In this document: positions 1 to 8,885 of the stretch, one piece after another | Layout of the letters: each line of letters begins with the position of its first letter | How positions within the stretch are numbered: position 1 is the stretch's first letter | DNA from: Marivita sp046592965 | GTDB lineage: Bacteria > Pseudomonadota > Alphaproteobacteria > Rhodobacterales > Rhodobacteraceae | Assembly: GCF_046592965.1 (NCBI RefSeq) | Contig: NZ_JBISBV010000007.1 | Coordinates: 91,074 to 155,073, forward strand | Direction: 5' to 3' | Length of the DNA: 64,000 bases | The notes under the pieces: generated by a model | The model's input: the letters and a program-made list of their open reading frames with translations, nothing else | The model's database searches: none | Told to the model about the DNA's origin: nothing | Translations under genes and position numbers: made by a program

Positions 1-2
1 GC

Positions 3-1517
3 GATCTGGTCGGCTCCGACACCGATCTGAGCATCGCCACCTACAACGTTCTCAACCTCGACCCCAACGATGCGGATGGCGACACCGATGTGGCCGATGG
101 GCGTTTCGATGCCATCGCCGAACAGATCATTACCAACCTCAACAGCCCCGACATCATCGCGTTGCAGGAAGTGCAGGACAACTCAGGCTCGGTCGATGAT
201 GGTGTGATTTCCGCCTCGGCCACCTATGAGGCCCTGATCGACGCCATCGACCTTGCCGATGACGGTGTGATGAACGACAGCACCGGCTATGCCTTCATCG
301 ACAACACCTTCATCGGCAACAACACCAGCGGCGGTCAGCCCGGCGGCAACATCCGTACCGGGTTCCTCTACAACGAAACCCGCGTGACGCTGATCGAAGG
401 GTCGGTCCAGACCATCGGCAGCCAAGACCCAGGCGGGGCCTTCGAGGGCGCGCGCCTGCCTCTGGTGGCCAGTTTCGCCTTCAATGGCGAAGAGATCACC
501 GTCGTCAACAACCACTTTTCTTCCAAGGGCGGCAGCGCCCCGATCTTCGGGGTCGAGCAGGATTTCGCGGACCGGCAGGAGGATGTCACGGTCAACGGAT
601 CGCTGGATGAACGTCAGGCACAATCGGCGGCGGTGAGCAGCTTTGTCTCAGATGCCCTGGCAGACGACGGCGATGCTAATATCGTCGCCCTCGGTGATCT
701 CAACGAGTTCGAATTCGTCTCTCCCGTCACCGGGCTCGAAGATGCCGGGCTCACGAACCTGACCAACACGCTTGATCCCAACGAACGCTACACGTTCAAC
801 TTTCAGGGCAACAGCCAGTCGCTGGATCATATCCTGGTGTCCGACGCCCTGCTCGGTGGTGCGCAGTTCGACGTGGTCCACACCAACTCTGAATTCGCCG
901 CCACCGATAGCAGCGCCAGCGACCACGACCCGCTTCTGGCGTTGCTGAGTTTCGATGCGCCGGAGCCTGAACCGGAGACGGTCACCGTGTCCGTCACGCT
1001 TGAGAAGTTCTTTGTCTTCGGCAGCCGCGCCACAGAAAGCATCGATGATATCGAGGTCGAGTCAGGACGCATTCCGACAATCCGAAACAGCATCGATTTC
1101 GATGCGGTCGATATTGAGGTAGATGCAAGTGCGTCGGGTTGGGAATACGTCACCGGCTACCGGGGTGAAATCGGTGTGTTCTCGCACGGCGATAATGTCT
1201 TTCGGGGGGAAGCGTCCTTGGTCAACGACGATGAAACTTTGATCTTTGACATGGACAACGGGGCCTTCGGTGATGCGGTTCTGGCGATGTTCGACTTCGC
1301 CACGGTCAAGGACACGGGCGACGTTCAGATTGCGTTCTTCAATGACGGAACGCAAATCGGGTCCGAAGTCCTGTCCGCGACGAACGGCAGCGTAACAGCG
1401 GGTCTTGAAGGCCAGAGTTTTGACAGCGTCGAAATCTCTGCGATCGGCACCACCTCGTTTTCTCTGGTCGGCTTCGCGTTCGATCGCAGCACGACCGAGG
1501 ATTTCCTGATCGCCTGA
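3..1517 (+). CDS. Extracellular endonuclease/exonuclease/phosphatase-family nuclease, 5' end outside window
   Basis: The frame is open from the window edge, so the N-terminus is missing and about 504 residues are visible. The first ~310 residues carry the endonuclease/exonuclease/phosphatase fold: ATYNVLNL near the edge, the metal-binding Glu in ALQEVQD, NNHFSSKGG, ALGDLNEF and the terminal SASDHDPLL catalytic motif. The arrangement RFDAIAEQI...NSPDIIALQE is typical of secreted ExeM-like DNases. A short Pro/Glu linker (EPEPET) leads to a ~180-residue Asp-rich, probably beta-sheet C-terminal region that I do not recognise; low Lys and high Asp fit a secreted marine protein. The gene ends just before a strong hairpin. 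It has no obvious functional link to the catabolic island. Confidence 0.85.
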   Translation, partial: DLVGSDTDLSIATYNVLNLDPNDADGDTDVADGRFDAIAEQIITNLNSPDIIALQEVQDNSGSVDDGVISASATYEALIDAIDLADDGVMNDSTGYAFIDNTFIGNNTSGGQPGGNIRTGFLYNETRVTLIEGSVQTIGSQDPGGAFEGARLPLVASFAFNGEEITVVNNHFSSKGGSAPIFGVEQDFADRQEDVTVNGSLDERQAQSAAVSSFVSDALADDGDANIVALGDLNEFEFVSPVTGLEDAGLTNLTNTLDPNERYTFNFQGNSQSLDHILVSDALLGGAQFDVVHTNSEFAATDSSASDHDPLLALLSFDAPEPEPETVTVSVTLEKFFVFGSRATESIDDIEVESGRIPTIRNSIDFDAVDIEVDASASGWEYVTGYRGEIGVFSHGDNVFRGEASLVNDDETLIFDMDNGAFGDAVLAMFDFATVKDTGDVQIAFFNDGTQIGSEVLSATNGSVTAGLEGQSFDSVEISAIGTTSFSLVGFAFDRSTTEDFLIA

Positions 1518-1524
1518 CCCAGAT

Positions 1525-1552
1525 CGCCCCCGAAGCGCTTGGTTTCGGGGGC
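1525..1552 (+). terminator. Hairpin terminator after the nuclease gene
   Basis: A perfect 10-bp inverted repeat (CGCCCCCGAA ... TTCGGGGGCG) with an 8-nt loop starts 7 nt after the nuclease stop codon. There is no clear T-run after it, so it may be Rho-assisted or simply a 3'-end stabiliser. Confidence 0.6.
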
Positions 1553-1615
1553 GTCGGACATCGTCGGACTGAAGCGGGTGTTGTCACGTTAACTCGCTGA
1601 GCTTGCGAGTTGGCA

Positions 1616-1639
1616 GGGAGTGGGCAAAACTTGGTGGTC
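1616..1639 (+). repeat. Left terminal inverted repeat of the ISKra4-like element
   Basis: This 24-bp stretch pairs with 3025-3048 in inverted orientation with two mismatches. The transposase stop codon (complement of TCA at 1638-1640) overlaps it. Confidence 0.75.
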
Positions 1640-2983
1640 AGGCTGCGAGTTGGGCGACGGTTTGTCTACCGTCGAGGACCGCTGCTCTGGTAATCGCGAC
1701 GCGATGAGCACCTTGTGGGGACCACCTAATACGACGTTTTTTGCCCATGCGGGTGTTGCCGATGTCATCAACGCAGCCCTCTGCCCGGGATGACGAAACT
1801 GCGTGGCCATTCCGGTGTCGATTGCCATAGTCAACGAGCGCGCCGAAGTTGTTCGCAAGGTAGGAATAGAGTTCGTCGCACCGGGCTTTGACGCGCTTGG
1901 CCGCTTCTTGTAATTCTCTGGTTTCGGCGTGCAGACGATCGCAATCGATCTGAAGAACTTTGAGGATTGTCGCGGCGGTCATCACTTTGCCGCGCCACAG
2001 GTACCAGCGAAGTGTATCGGCAGGTCGCTCAAAGAGGAGCGGCAACCCTGAAGCCCCTTCAATTGCAGAAGTCCCCGCACCGCATTTTCAATGTGTTTGA
2101 CCCGCATCGAGATATGCCACCAGTCCATTATGTGGGTGACGGAACCTCGAACGGCACGCCTCACCGAATTCGGCAGTGCAGGTTCGCCATCTGAGATCAC
2201 GGTCACTTTGCGCTGACCGTCCCAGCCCTGCGCGATCAGGTCATGTCGGAGCTGCTTTGTAGGAGGACTGGCGGCTTGCTGCACGAGGCCAAACCGCCGG
2301 CTCATATTGGAACTTTCAATCTTGCCGGCTACAACATCAAGGTGACGTTTCTGGTATTCAGGTCGACAACGAATGTGCGCACCATCCAGGAAAACGGTCA
2401 GTGGCGTTGGCCGCGCGATTGTATCTGCGTCTGATTGGCTTGCGTCTTCGTGTTCTAGTTCGTCGGCGACGCGACACAAGCGATTTCGAACGGTCGTGTT
2501 CGACTGAGCCGAACAGGGCAGGAACATTTCGATCAATCGAACGGCTTCCCGAAACGAGTGCCTCGCTCCCAATTCAGCCTGCAGGCGCCGAAGTTCGGCA
2601 GTCACACGGTCAGAGAAAAGCCCGGCAGGTGGTGATTGCGGTCCAGATTTTTCGATCCCTACCGGTTGGCAACGACAGCGTCGAAGCCTTGGCCACTTCA
2701 CCTGAATTCGCCCGAAAAGAGTGTCGAGAATACGGCCTCGATCATCATGGATTGCGCGTTGTTTGTCACAGCCGTCGCATTTCCGGCGAGCCTCTATTGC
2801 TTCACCGCCCTGATCTTGCACAATCGCTTCCTGCAAGCGCCTCAACAATGTCTTTGCGTCGTCAAGCAGAAGCCCCAAGTCCTCAGAACAAAACTCGTCC
2901 GGCGCACGGCGAAGTCGACCGATGTTGAGCCTCTTGGTGTCTCCATCTTCAAACGTCGTCTCGACAAAAATGCTTACATCCAT
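1638..2983 (-). pseudogene. ISKra4-family transposase, frameshifted
   Basis: The likely start is the ATG at 2983 (MDVSIFVETTFEDGD). The first frame carries the family signatures VFLDGAHIRCRPEYQKRHLDVV, VISDGEPALPN and VTHIMDWWHISMRVKHIE. Near 2043 homology jumps by one base into another frame, giving PLLFERPADTLRWYLWRGK, then YGNRHRNGHAVSSSRAEGCV and RWSPQGAHRVAITRAAVLDGR to the stop at 1638. Together they would make one ~450-residue protein of the expected layout. A single base missing at a GG|TTG junction explains the break. I know of no programmed frameshift in ISKra4 elements, so I call it a pseudogene, although a sequencing error or real recoding cannot be excluded. Confidence 0.75.
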
Positions 2984-3024
2984 GGTGGGTCCCGCCTTGT
3001 TCCAAAACCTCATCCTACCAGGTC

Positions 3025-3048
3025 GACCACCATGTTTTTCCCACTCCC
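3025..3048 (-). repeat. Right terminal inverted repeat of the ISKra4-like element
   Basis: This is the inverted partner of 1616-1639. It lies about 40 nt upstream of the predicted transposase start, as expected for the 5' end of an insertion sequence. Confidence 0.75.
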
Positions 3049-3304
3049 AAAATATGAGAACTAGGAAGTCCAAGCAACGCTAGTCTGGACCCGCGAGATG
3101 TTCGTGCGACGACGCATTCATCTAAACCATTCCGTACGCCCGCACTTGGCGGAATATTTGACGATCGGCGTTTGAATCGCATTTTTATGGGAATACAACA
3201 CAGCGGCGAATTGGGCGATGCACAATGACTTTTGCTTGTAAAACGAAGCGAGTGTTCCGAGACGGCGCGTTGCATATTTTGACATCACGACGGAAATTAG
3301 CATT

Positions 3305-4159
3305 ATGACTATCTCGAACTCTCTCATTTGCACTTCACACACAATCAGCGGTGTCCTGCCCGGAACTGCCGAGCGAGCACGTCACAGCTTTTCGGAGCGC
3401 GTCACCGCTGCCGCCCATGCAGGATACACTGGAATGTGCTTGCACCTTCGCGACTATCGCACCCAGCGGGTTGCAGGTTTCCGCGACAAGGACATGGCGG
3501 CTTTGCTGCGCGATTACGGCATTCACGACATTTCACTGGAGTTTTTGACCAATTGGTTTGCCGACCAAGACGCCGCTGCCGAACAGGATGAAGCGACCGT
3601 TTACGACGCCGCTCGCGCGTTTGGCGCGCATTCCGTCAATGTTGGCGGCGATTTTCAGCACCGTGGTCTGCCGCCCGAACATATGCGAACCCGCTTTGCC
3701 GCACTCTGCGAACGCGCGGCACAACACGACTTGAAAGTCGCCTTGGAGATCGTACCGTTCAGCGATGTCGCCACGCTTGAGGCGGCGCTGTTTATCACGG
3801 ACGGTATCGCCAACGCGGGTCTGGTCATCGACTGCTGGCACATGTTCCGTGGCGGCATCGCGCTGTCGGATCTGGCGCGGCTGCCCGGCGACCGGATCCT
3901 GTCGATACAGGTGAATGATGCGGATGCCGACATCAGCGGCTCGCTCGCGCAGGATACGCTGCGGCGCAAACCTTGCGGCGAAGGTGCGTTCGATCTGGAC
4001 GGGTTCGTCGCTGCGCTGGAGGCCACCGGCACGTCCGCGCCGCTGAGCGTCGAGATCATATCGCCCGAATTTGCCGCCCTCGATCTGGCCGATGCTTGTC
4101 GCACGTCCATTCGCGGCGCGCAGGCAGTGTTGGCGCGCCGTCAGGTTGCGACGGGATAG
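3305..4159 (+). CDS. Sugar phosphate isomerase/epimerase-like TIM-barrel protein
   Basis: A 284-residue protein of the xylose-isomerase-like / AP-endonuclease-2 TIM-barrel superfamily. Visible signatures are the metal-ligand strands LEIVPFSDV (about residue 140), GLVIDCWHMFRGG (about 178), ILSIQVNDADAD and the terminal LSVEIISPEF. IolE, IolI and related sugar-phosphate enzymes share this layout; the substrate cannot be read from the sequence. Its last 19 nt overlap, tail to tail, the end of the OYE gene on the other strand. No copy of the island's 20-bp promoter-proximal motif was seen upstream, so membership in the steroid regulon is uncertain. Confidence 0.75.
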   Translation: MTISNSLICTSHTISGVLPGTAERARHSFSERVTAAAHAGYTGMCLHLRDYRTQRVAGFRDKDMAALLRDYGIHDISLEFLTNWFADQDAAAEQDEATVYDAARAFGAHSVNVGGDFQHRGLPPEHMRTRFAALCERAAQHDLKVALEIVPFSDVATLEAALFITDGIANAGLVIDCWHMFRGGIALSDLARLPGDRILSIQVNDADADISGSLAQDTLRRKPCGEGAFDLDGFVAALEATGTSAPLSVEIISPEFAALDLADACRTSIRGAQAVLARRQVATG

Positions 4160-5211
4160 TCGGTAAAGCCTTCGGGGCCCTTGGTATAGACACGGTCCTG
4201 ATCGTAATCCGCCAACTCCACGCCCTGTCGCAGCCGCTCCACCAGATCCGGATTGCCAATGAAATCGCGCCCGAACGACACCGCGTCGGCCCCACCGCTG
4301 CGCAGAAACCCCGCCGCCTTGGCCGCTGTCAGATTACCATTCAGAATCAGCGGACCTTTCCAGCGGTCACGCGCCAGCTTGTAGTTGTCGACCTTGGGCG
4401 TCACGTTACGCACCAGATGCAGATAGCCCAACCCGAGCGTCGACGCCTGATCGAAAAGCGTGCCATAGGTCTCGGCCGGGTCTTCGTCGTCGATATCGTT
4501 GAACCCCAGTCCCGGCGATGTGCGCAAACCGACGCGGTCGAATCCGATTGCCTCACCCATCGCGGTCAGCACCTCGATACTGAACCGGACCCGGTTTTCG
4601 ACGCTCCCGCCATACCGGTCGGTGCGTTTGTTGGTGTTGGTCGACAGGAATTGCATCGGCAGGTAACCACTTGACGCGTGCAGCTCGACCCCGTCGAGCC
4701 CGGCAGCGCGGGCATTCACGGCAGCCTGCCGGTATTCGTCGACCACTTGGGCAATTTCTTCGGTTTCCAGCGCACGTGGCGCGTCCATATCGACAAGACC
4801 CGAAGTATCGGTGAAGATCTTCCAGTTGGCCGTAATCGCGGACGGCGCGACGATCTCTGAATCGTCGTCCTTGTTGATCCGTGCCGCGATGCGGCCACAA
4901 TGCATGAGCTGGACGACGATCCGCCCGTTGCGCGCGTGCACGGCGTCGGCAACCGCGCCCCACCCTTCGATCTGTTCGGGCGAATAAATCCCCGGAGTGC
5001 GACAGTATCCCTTGCCCGCGGGACTGGGCTGCACACCTTCGGTCACGATCAATCCGGCATCCGCGCGCTGGCTGTAATACTCGGCGTGAAGTGCGGTCGG
5101 ACAATCCCCCGCGCCTGCCCGGCTGCGCGTCATCGGTGACATCACGATACGGTTGCGCATATCAAACGCGCCAAGGCGAACCGGCTCGAAAAGCTCTTTG
5201 ATGTCCTGCAT
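4141..5211 (-). CDS. Old Yellow Enzyme family NADH:flavin oxidoreductase / ene-reductase with altered active site
   Basis: 356 residues, full length for the NemA/OYE class: FEPVRLGAFDMRNRIVMSPMTRSRA at the N-terminus, GGWGAVADAVH-like helix, IVVQLMHCGRIA, NKRTDRYGGSVENR and the phosphate-binding LILNGNLT...SFGRDFIGNPDLVERL. These FMN enzymes reduce activated C=C bonds with NAD(P)H. The usual His-x-x-Asn pair that binds the carbonyl (HAANGYL) reads H178-A-S-S181-G-Y-L, so the Asn is Ser. In this setting a steroid enone or a lactone-derived enone is a plausible substrate, but that is inference. A 20-bp regulon motif lies 66 nt upstream. Confidence 0.85.
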   Translation of the reverse strand: MQDIKELFEPVRLGAFDMRNRIVMSPMTRSRAGAGDCPTALHAEYYSQRADAGLIVTEGVQPSPAGKGYCRTPGIYSPEQIEGWGAVADAVHARNGRIVVQLMHCGRIAARINKDDDSEIVAPSAITANWKIFTDTSGLVDMDAPRALETEEIAQVVDEYRQAAVNARAAGLDGVELHASSGYLPMQFLSTNTNKRTDRYGGSVENRVRFSIEVLTAMGEAIGFDRVGLRTSPGLGFNDIDDEDPAETYGTLFDQASTLGLGYLHLVRNVTPKVDNYKLARDRWKGPLILNGNLTAAKAAGFLRSGGADAVSFGRDFIGNPDLVERLRQGVELADYDQDRVYTKGPEGFTDYPVAT

Positions 5212-5276
5212 GCCGCGCTCCGCTCCGTACGTGGTTTACCTCATTCCCTGCTGCTTACCCAAGGCCTGGCACGGCT

Positions 5277-5296
5277 GCATCGTCCGTCTGGTCTAG
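5277..5296 (-). promoter_or_regulatory. Regulon motif copy upstream of the OYE gene
   Basis: Read toward the OYE gene it is CTAGACCAGACGGACGATGC, matching YTAGTCYNNNCRGACGATGC mainly in the 3' half. It ends 65 nt before the OYE start, in the 271-bp divergent region shared with the LivH-like gene. The local palindrome CGTCTGGTCTAGACG may allow use in both directions. Confidence 0.55.
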
Positions 5297-5482
5297 ACGA
5301 CGGGCGCGGCGAAAAACACCACCCAGACGCGCTGAAATTCAAGGGGCGGCACGTCGCTTAGTCCTTTTGGCCGATGCCGGGTCTGACCAGCCTGTGACTG
5401 TAACCGGTGAAGGGTCTTGGTGAAAACTTGGCTCGCGGTGTCCCAAGATCAGGCGCCAGGACAGGGAGAGGATAAAAGGCAG

Positions 5483-6361
5483 ATGCTGAGTGAAATACTG
5501 ATCATTGTCGTGCGCGGGATCGCCATCGGGTCGATCTTTGCGATGATCGCGATGAGCTTCAACATCGTCCACGGGGCGACGGGCATTCTCAATTTTGCAC
5601 AGGGCAACATGCTTGTCCTTGGCGCATTCGGCGCGTTCTTCCTTGCGAACGGCGCTTCGCTTGGCGTGTGGTTGCCGATGCTTCTTGTGACGGGTGTGAT
5701 CATCGCGGCGGTGCTGGCCTTTCAGGGGTGGCTTACGCTGATACCGCTGCGATCATCGGTAGAACAGGATTCGTGGATCATCTCGACAGTGGCCGTGTCG
5801 GTGATCGTCGGCGCGCTTATCATGATCTACCAAGGGCCGTTCGCCTATAATGTCAAAGGCCCCGCGCCTTATTTCCGGGTTCTGGGCGTGCGCACACCGG
5901 GGGCCTATGGGCTGGCGATCGGATGCATGGTGTTCTGGTTCTTCGCGATGCGGTTTTTCTCGCGCAAGACGTTTATCGGCCTTGCCATCTCTGCGTTGTC
6001 GCAGGATTTCGATGCCGCGCGGGCCGCAGGACTTCCGGTACGCCGGTTGCAGCTGATCGCCTTTGCGATTTCGGGTTTGATGATCGGCACCGCCGGTTTT
6101 CTGGTGGCACCGGTTATCTCGGTCAGCGCGGATGCGGGGCTGCGTTATGTTTTGAACGGTTTTGTCGCTGCAGTCGTTGGCGGGATCGGGTCCAATCTCG
6201 GCACGCTGATCGGCGGGCCACTGGTTGGCGTGGTTGCCATGCTGACCGCCTACAAGATCGGCGGTGCCTATCAGGATCTTGCCTCACTCTTGGTGCTGGT
6301 CGGCATCTTGATGTTGCGCCCGCAAGGATTGTTCGGTCGCACATCGGCGCGGCGTGTATAA
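5483..6361 (+). CDS. Branched-chain-type ABC transporter permease (LivH-like), system 1
   Basis: 292 residues, strongly hydrophobic with about eight predicted membrane segments. It shows the LivH layout: GIAIGSIFAMIAMSFNIVHGATGILNFAQGNMLVLGAFGAFF near the N-terminus and the central permease/ATPase-coupling loop GLAISALSQDFDAARAAGLPVRRLQLIAFAISGLMIGTAGFLVAP. The ATG at 5483 follows GGAGAGG. It is the first gene of an operon with a LivM-LivG fusion and a LivF gene. The binding protein is probably the separately transcribed 19061 gene. The permease forms the membrane pore with the LivM domain. Confidence 0.88.
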   Translation: MLSEILIIVVRGIAIGSIFAMIAMSFNIVHGATGILNFAQGNMLVLGAFGAFFLANGASLGVWLPMLLVTGVIIAAVLAFQGWLTLIPLRSSVEQDSWIISTVAVSVIVGALIMIYQGPFAYNVKGPAPYFRVLGVRTPGAYGLAIGCMVFWFFAMRFFSRKTFIGLAISALSQDFDAARAAGLPVRRLQLIAFAISGLMIGTAGFLVAPVISVSADAGLRYVLNGFVAAVVGGIGSNLGTLIGGPLVGVVAMLTAYKIGGAYQDLASLLVLVGILMLRPQGLFGRTSARRV

Positions 6362-6376
6362 AGGGCGGATGCAACA

Positions 6377-8182
6377 GTGAATACAGCACCGAACACCTCA
6401 ACCATGCAAACACCTGCGGAGGCTCCACCCGCAGGTGGCAAGCCCCGTTTCAATTCGGATCTGTCGCAGGTCTGGATCGGCATTGCCCTGATCGCGATCA
6501 CGGGCTTCGGCCCATCGCTGATCGGCAACAGCTATTGGGTCCATACCTTTCAACTGGTGAACATCTATATCGCCGTGTCGATCTTTCAGAACTTCCTGTT
6601 CGTGGATGCAGGGCAGAAATCCTTTGGTCAGGGGGTGATTCTCGGGCTTGGGGCCTATGTCACAGCGATTTTCTTTGGCCTGCACGAGTATACATTCCTC
6701 GCCGCCTCCATGTTTGGGCTTTTGGCCGCAACCCTTGGTGGGCTTTTGTTTGCCCTGCCCGCGCTGCGCGTACAGTATTTCCACCTTGGTTTTGTCACCC
6801 TCTCAGCGGCCATCGTTTTTCCGCAGTTGCTGATGTCGCTGGACAACTGGACCAATGGGATCAACGGTATTCTGGTCAAGCTTCCTTGGTGGCATGAGGA
6901 ATGGGCCTTTGGTCTGTCCCCCCTGACAATTGCAGTGGCTCTCTATCCGATGCTGGCACTTGGCATTCACTATGGGATTCGGCGTTCACGCCTTGGCCGC
7001 CAGATGCGCGTCGCCGCGGTCAGCCCGGAAGCCGCGCGCACCTTGGGTATCAAACCGGGTGTCATGCGCTTTCTGGCCTTTATCATCGCGGCGATCGGCA
7101 CGGGTATCGCGGGCATCCTGTTTCTGCCTACGGTGGGCTTTGTCAGCCCGCAGGGCTTCAACGTCGAGCTGTCCTTTGTCTTTTTCTTTGCCGTCGTCGT
7201 CGGTGGCCGCGGGCAAATGCTTGGCCCGATCATCGGCATCTGGATCGTCTTCATTCTGCCGAACATCGCTCTGGCCTCGTTTGTGGAATACCGCCTGCTG
7301 ATCTACGGCGTGCTGACATTGGCCACCGTGATGCTGTTTCCCGACGGGATTGTCGGATCGGTGGAACGCTGGCGGCTGAAGCGCGGCGTGTCGGGGCGCG
7401 GTGAGCAATCGTTCCGCATTGATGCCTTCCTTGAGGAACTCAAGGGTCAGGACGGGTTTGAACCCACCGACCAGATCGCGATTGAACTGAAAGGCGCGAC
7501 CAAGCGTTTCGGAGCGGTTGTCGCTGTCGATCATGTCGACCTCAAAGTCCGAAAAGGGGAAATCCACGGACTGATCGGGGCCAACGGGTCTGGCAAAACC
7601 AGCCTGCTGAACATCCTCTCGGGGCTGTCGCGCGTCAATGAAGGGTCGTTCTTCATCAATGGTCGCGATGCGACACGTCTGTCCGCAGACAGGATCGCTA
7701 ATCTTGGACTCGGGCGTACGTTCCAAACGCCGCGCATCTTCCCGATGTTCTCGCTTTGGGAAAACCTGAAGGTCGGGGAAGACGCCCGCACCGGCAAGGC
7801 CAGCCCTGAAATCCGCGCCCTGTCTAAGGCGTTGGAAGCCGAGTTTGCACAAGACAATGCCGAGTTGTTGTCGCACGGGCAGCGGCGCTTGGCTGAAGTG
7901 ATGCGGTCCATGTTGAAAGAGGCGGAAATCGTCTTGTTTGACGAACCCGCTGCCGGTCTGTCGAGTAGCGAGCGCAAGAACTTTGCCAAGCTGGTGCGCT
8001 TCTTGTCGCGTCAGTTGGGCAAGACCGTGATCCTTGTGGAACACGATCTGGATCTTGTCTGGGACGTTGCCGATACGATCACGGTGATGGAACAGGGTGC
8101 CATCGTTGCGGCGGGCGACCCGCAAACCATTGCCCTCGATCCGGCAGTCCAACACATGTTCGTAGGAGGCCGAGGTGCTTGA
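6377..8182 (+). CDS. LivM-LivG fusion: ABC permease joined to ATPase, system 1
   Basis: 601 residues. Residues ~1-340 are a LivM-type permease with many membrane segments and the coupling motif RVAAVSPEAARTLGIKPGVMRFLAFIIAAIGTGIAG. Residues ~365-601 are a LivG-type ATPase: Walker A GANGSGKTS near 400, GLGRTFQTPRIFP, signature LSHGQRRLAEV near 497, Walker B VLFDEPA near 519 and switch His in VEHDLD near 554. The GTG start at 6377 lies 15 nt after LivH; an ATG 27 nt further on is an alternative. The 3' end overlaps the LivF start by 8 nt. Permease-ATPase fusion is known but uncommon in this family, where these are normally separate genes. Confidence 0.88.
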   Translation: MNTAPNTSTMQTPAEAPPAGGKPRFNSDLSQVWIGIALIAITGFGPSLIGNSYWVHTFQLVNIYIAVSIFQNFLFVDAGQKSFGQGVILGLGAYVTAIFFGLHEYTFLAASMFGLLAATLGGLLFALPALRVQYFHLGFVTLSAAIVFPQLLMSLDNWTNGINGILVKLPWWHEEWAFGLSPLTIAVALYPMLALGIHYGIRRSRLGRQMRVAAVSPEAARTLGIKPGVMRFLAFIIAAIGTGIAGILFLPTVGFVSPQGFNVELSFVFFFAVVVGGRGQMLGPIIGIWIVFILPNIALASFVEYRLLIYGVLTLATVMLFPDGIVGSVERWRLKRGVSGRGEQSFRIDAFLEELKGQDGFEPTDQIAIELKGATKRFGAVVAVDHVDLKVRKGEIHGLIGANGSGKTSLLNILSGLSRVNEGSFFINGRDATRLSADRIANLGLGRTFQTPRIFPMFSLWENLKVGEDARTGKASPEIRALSKALEAEFAQDNAELLSHGQRRLAEVMRSMLKEAEIVLFDEPAAGLSSSERKNFAKLVRFLSRQLGKTVILVEHDLDLVWDVADTITVMEQGAIVAAGDPQTIALDPAVQHMFVGGRGA

Positions 8183-8885
8183 CGTCAAAAATCTGTATGC
8201 CGGATACGGTATCGTGCCGGTGATCGAGGATGTGACGCTATCGGTCAAAGCAGGTGAAATCCTGCTGATCGGTGGTGAAAACGGGGCCGGAAAATCCACG
8301 CTGATGGGTGCCATCGCCGGTTTCAACAAACCGACGGCAGGCGAAGTGTTGCTGGAAGGGCAACCGCTGCAGGGTCTTGCACCGGAAAAGATTGCCAAAT
8401 CCGGCCTGCGGCTGGTTCTGGACGGCCACCGGGTGTTTCCCGAATTGTCGGTCTATGACAACCTGCGCATGGGGGCTGCCGCGCGGCGCGGTGACCGAAC
8501 TGGGCTGAGTGCCGCCATCGACGAAATCTACGAAGTGTTCCCGATCCTCAAGGAAAAACACCGCGCCTATGCGCGCGACCTGTCGGGCGGTCAGCAACAG
8601 ATGCTGGCACTGGGTCAGGCGTTTGTTGCACAGCCAAAGGTCTTGCTGTGCGACGAACCCTCGATGGGTCTGGCACAGGCGCTTTTGCCGCCGATCCTGT
8701 CGTTCCTGCGCCGCTGGGCGGAAACCGGGACCGCCGTCGTGATCGTTGAACAACACTTGCAGGTCACGGCCCCCTACGCCGACCGCGCGATGATCATTGA
8801 ACGCGGCACGGTCAAGTTCGAATGCCCCGCCGCCGAGTTGGAAAATCGGCTTAAAACGATGGAAACGCCGGAAGGGGCCGCATGA
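8175..8885 (+). CDS. Branched-chain-type ABC transporter ATPase (LivF-like), system 1
   Basis: 236 residues with Walker A GENGAGKST near residue 35, signature LSGGQQQMLALGQ near 136, Walker B VLLCDEPSMGL near 156 and switch His in VEQHLQ. Start is GTG at 8175 after GTAGGAGG, inside the end of the fusion gene. It would pair with the LivG domain to energise the LivHM pore. It overlaps the thioesterase-like gene by ATGA, so translation is probably coupled. Confidence 0.9.
   Translation: MLDVKNLYAGYGIVPVIEDVTLSVKAGEILLIGGENGAGKSTLMGAIAGFNKPTAGEVLLEGQPLQGLAPEKIAKSGLRLVLDGHRVFPELSVYDNLRMGAAARRGDRTGLSAAIDEIYEVFPILKEKHRAYARDLSGGQQQMLALGQAFVAQPKVLLCDEPSMGLAQALLPPILSFLRRWAETGTAVVIVEQHLQVTAPYADRAMIIERGTVKFECPAAELENRLKTMETPEGAA

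Larger units (their letters stand above)
1616..3048 (-). mobile_element. ISKra4-like insertion sequence, about 1.43 kb
   Basis: The element is bounded by 24-bp inverted repeats at 1616-1639 and 3025-3048 that match at 22 of 24 positions (GGGAGTGGG(A/C)AAAAC(A/T)TGGTGGTC). It contains one transposase gene on the minus strand whose stop codon lies inside the left repeat. No clear target-site duplication is visible in the flanks, so the insertion may be old or the true ends slightly different. It separates the nuclease gene from the catabolic island. Confidence 0.75.

Noticed and set aside
1638..2983. Programmed frameshift producing an active ISKra4 transposase
   Set aside because: No slippery sequence or downstream structure was recognised at the break, and I know of no such mechanism for this family.
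6986..8398. 470-codon open frame on the minus strand across the LivM-LivG fusion and LivF genes
   Set aside because: It is the complement of well-supported ABC transporter genes with Walker motifs on the plus strand, and its translation shows no known family pattern. High-GC genes often produce long antisense frames.
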